Assembly (NCBI GenBank): GCA_020723785.1
Contig: DYIH01000099.1
Location: forward strand, 1 to 6,281
DNA: 6,281 bases
Source: Thermaerobacter marianensis
GTDB taxonomy: Bacteria; Bacillota; Sulfobacillia; DYIH01
Reading direction: 5' to 3'
Under the pieces are notes generated by a model. The model saw only the letters and a program-made list of their open reading frames with translations, was not told where the DNA came from and did no database searches. The translations under genes and the position numbers were made by a program. Of this stretch, positions 5,174 to 6,281 are shown piece after piece; position 1 is the first letter of the stretch, and each line of letters starts with the position of its first letter.

Positions 5174-6281
5174 CTACATCCCCGTCATGCCCAGCACCGC
5201 GGGCAGGGTGCGGGCCAGGATCTTCAAGTCCAGCCATAGGTTCCAGCGGTCTATGTACTCCAGGTCCAGCTCCACCCACCGCTCGAAGGGCACGTTGTTG
5301 CGCCCGCTGACCTGCCAGAGGCAGGTCAGGCCGGGCTTGACGCTGAGCCGCCGCCGCTGGTGCGCGTCGTACCGGGCCACCTCGCGGGGCAGGGGCGGGC
5401 GCGGGCCGACGAGGCTCATCTCGCCCTTGAGGACGTTCCAGAGCTGCGGCAGCTCGTCCAGGCTCGTCCGCCGCAGGAAGCGCCCGACGCGCGTCACCCG
5501 CGGGTCGCGACGCGCCTTGAAGACCGGGCCGCTCATCTCGTTGAGGGCGGTCACCTCGCGTAGCCGCGCCTCCGCGTCGGCCACCATGCTGCGGAACTTG
5601 ATCATCCTGAAGCGCCGCCCCTGCAGGCCGACCCGTTCCTGGACGAAGAAGACCGGGCCGGGGGAATCGAGCTTGACGGCCGCGGCGATGGCCAGCATGA
5701 ACGGCGCGGCCAGCAGGAGGAGGACGGCGGCGCCCGCCACGTCGATCAGCCGCTTGACCGCCAGTTGCAGCGACTCGGCCGGGCCGGGCAGGAAGCTGAC
5801 CACCGGCAGACCGGCGATCTCCGCCGCCCGGCGGGTGGAATGGCGGGTGGGGATGACGGCGCCGGCCGCCACGTGGACCGCCTTGCCCTGCTCCTCGCAG
5901 ACGGAGACCCAGTGGCCGATCTCGGTCAGGCTGGCCCCCGGCAGGGCGATGACCACCTCGTCGACCACCTCGCTGGCCAGGATGCCGGGCAGCCAGTGGA
6001 CCGGCCCCAGGACCGGGTGGCCCAGGACCTCCCTCTTGTCCTGGCCGTTGAGGAAGCCGGCCAGATCGACGCCCCACTCGGGGTGGGCCAGCACCTGGGC
6101 GGCGAAGTCCTCCGCCACCTCCCCGCTGCCCACCACCAGGACGCGGCAGCGGTTCAGGCCCCGCCGGCGCAGGGCGCCGACCGCCTGCCGGAGGAGCACC
6201 CGCCCGACGAGGGCCAGGGTGAACTGAAGCATTCCTGTAATGAAGTGAAATGACCTTTGAAAACTGAAGCCGCCTCCTGGT
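5174..6281 (-). CDS. Polyprenyl-phosphate sugar-1-phosphate transferase (WbaP/WcaJ-type), 5' end beyond window
   Basis: This enzyme transfers a sugar 1-phosphate from a nucleotide sugar to undecaprenyl phosphate, the first membrane step of exopolysaccharide synthesis. Counting from the internal ATG at 6232: a Rossmann-like CoA-binding segment starts at CRVLVVGSGEVAEDFA (29-44). The catalytic domain begins at KRLIDVAGA (160-168) with its re-entrant membrane helix. It carries DSPGP (189-193), QERVG (198-202), FRMIKFRSM (208-216), the catalytic Asp-Glu of SLDELPQ (259-260), SLVGPRPP (273-280), and LTCLWQVSGRNN (302-313, often LTG in relatives). The frame stays open upstream of ATG 6232 to the window edge, and the residues there (SFQRSFHFITG) continue the last N-terminal membrane helix. 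The real start therefore lies outside the window, and the usual length near 460 residues is expected. The stop is TAG at 5176-5174. The sugar (glucose, galactose or other) cannot be assigned. Confidence 0.93.
   Translation of the reverse strand, partial: PGGGFSFQRSFHFITGMLQFTLALVGRVLLRQAVGALRRRGLNRCRVLVVGSGEVAEDFAAQVLAHPEWGVDLAGFLNGQDKREVLGHPVLGPVHWLPGILASEVVDEVVIALPGASLTEIGHWVSVCEEQGKAVHVAAGAVIPTRHSTRRAAEIAGLPVVSFLPGPAESLQLAVKRLIDVAGAAVLLLLAAPFMLAIAAAVKLDSPGPVFFVQERVGLQGRRFRMIKFRSMVADAEARLREVTALNEMSGPVFKARRDPRVTRVGRFLRRTSLDELPQLWNVLKGEMSLVGPRPPLPREVARYDAHQRRRLSVKPGLTCLWQVSGRNNVPFERWVELDLEYIDRWNLWLDLKILARTLPAVLGMTGM

Noticed and set aside
5052..6227. A 391-residue plus-strand frame antisense to the sugar transferase
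   Set aside because: Arg/Ser/Thr-rich without domains, and antisense to a gene with complete catalytic motifs.

Overview
The window is a GC-rich stretch of bacterial DNA in which every intact gene lies on the minus strand, so the genes read from right to left. Strong Shine-Dalgarno sites (GGAGG-type), GTG starts, very high G+C in most codons and Tat signals fit a GC-rich Firmicutes-like organism. That placement is an inference from style only. The locus looks like the inner part of an exopolysaccharide or capsule gene cluster.

In transcription order, the layout starts at the right edge with a polyprenyl-phosphate sugar-1-phosphate transferase (WbaP/WcaJ type), whose 5' end lies outside the window. 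It should start glycan assembly on the lipid carrier. Next, after about 200 bases, come two consecutive copies of the same two-gene cassette (4972 to 3146). Each copy has a small protein without a signal peptide that looks like half a PA14-type beta domain, followed by a Tat-exported protein with a fuller PA14-like region. The two copies are clearly related but strongly diverged in sequence and base composition. They are followed by a Wzx-like polysaccharide flippase (2998 to 1631). The left part holds a truncated TauE/SafE-type permease (1559 to 1254), a frameshifted VapB-type antitoxin relic on the plus strand (972 to about 1176), and a fused APS kinase/ATP sulfurylase (882 to 1), whose C-terminal part runs off the left edge.

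Read together, the transferase would start a glycan on undecaprenyl phosphate and the flippase would move it across the membrane. The Tat/PA14 proteins may act on or bind the polymer outside the cell. The CysC-Sat fusion would make PAPS, the sulfate donor, which raises the possibility of a sulfated polysaccharide, although no sulfotransferase is visible here. The paired half-PA14/Tat-PA14 cassette is the part I do not recognise as a described system and is the best lead in the window.
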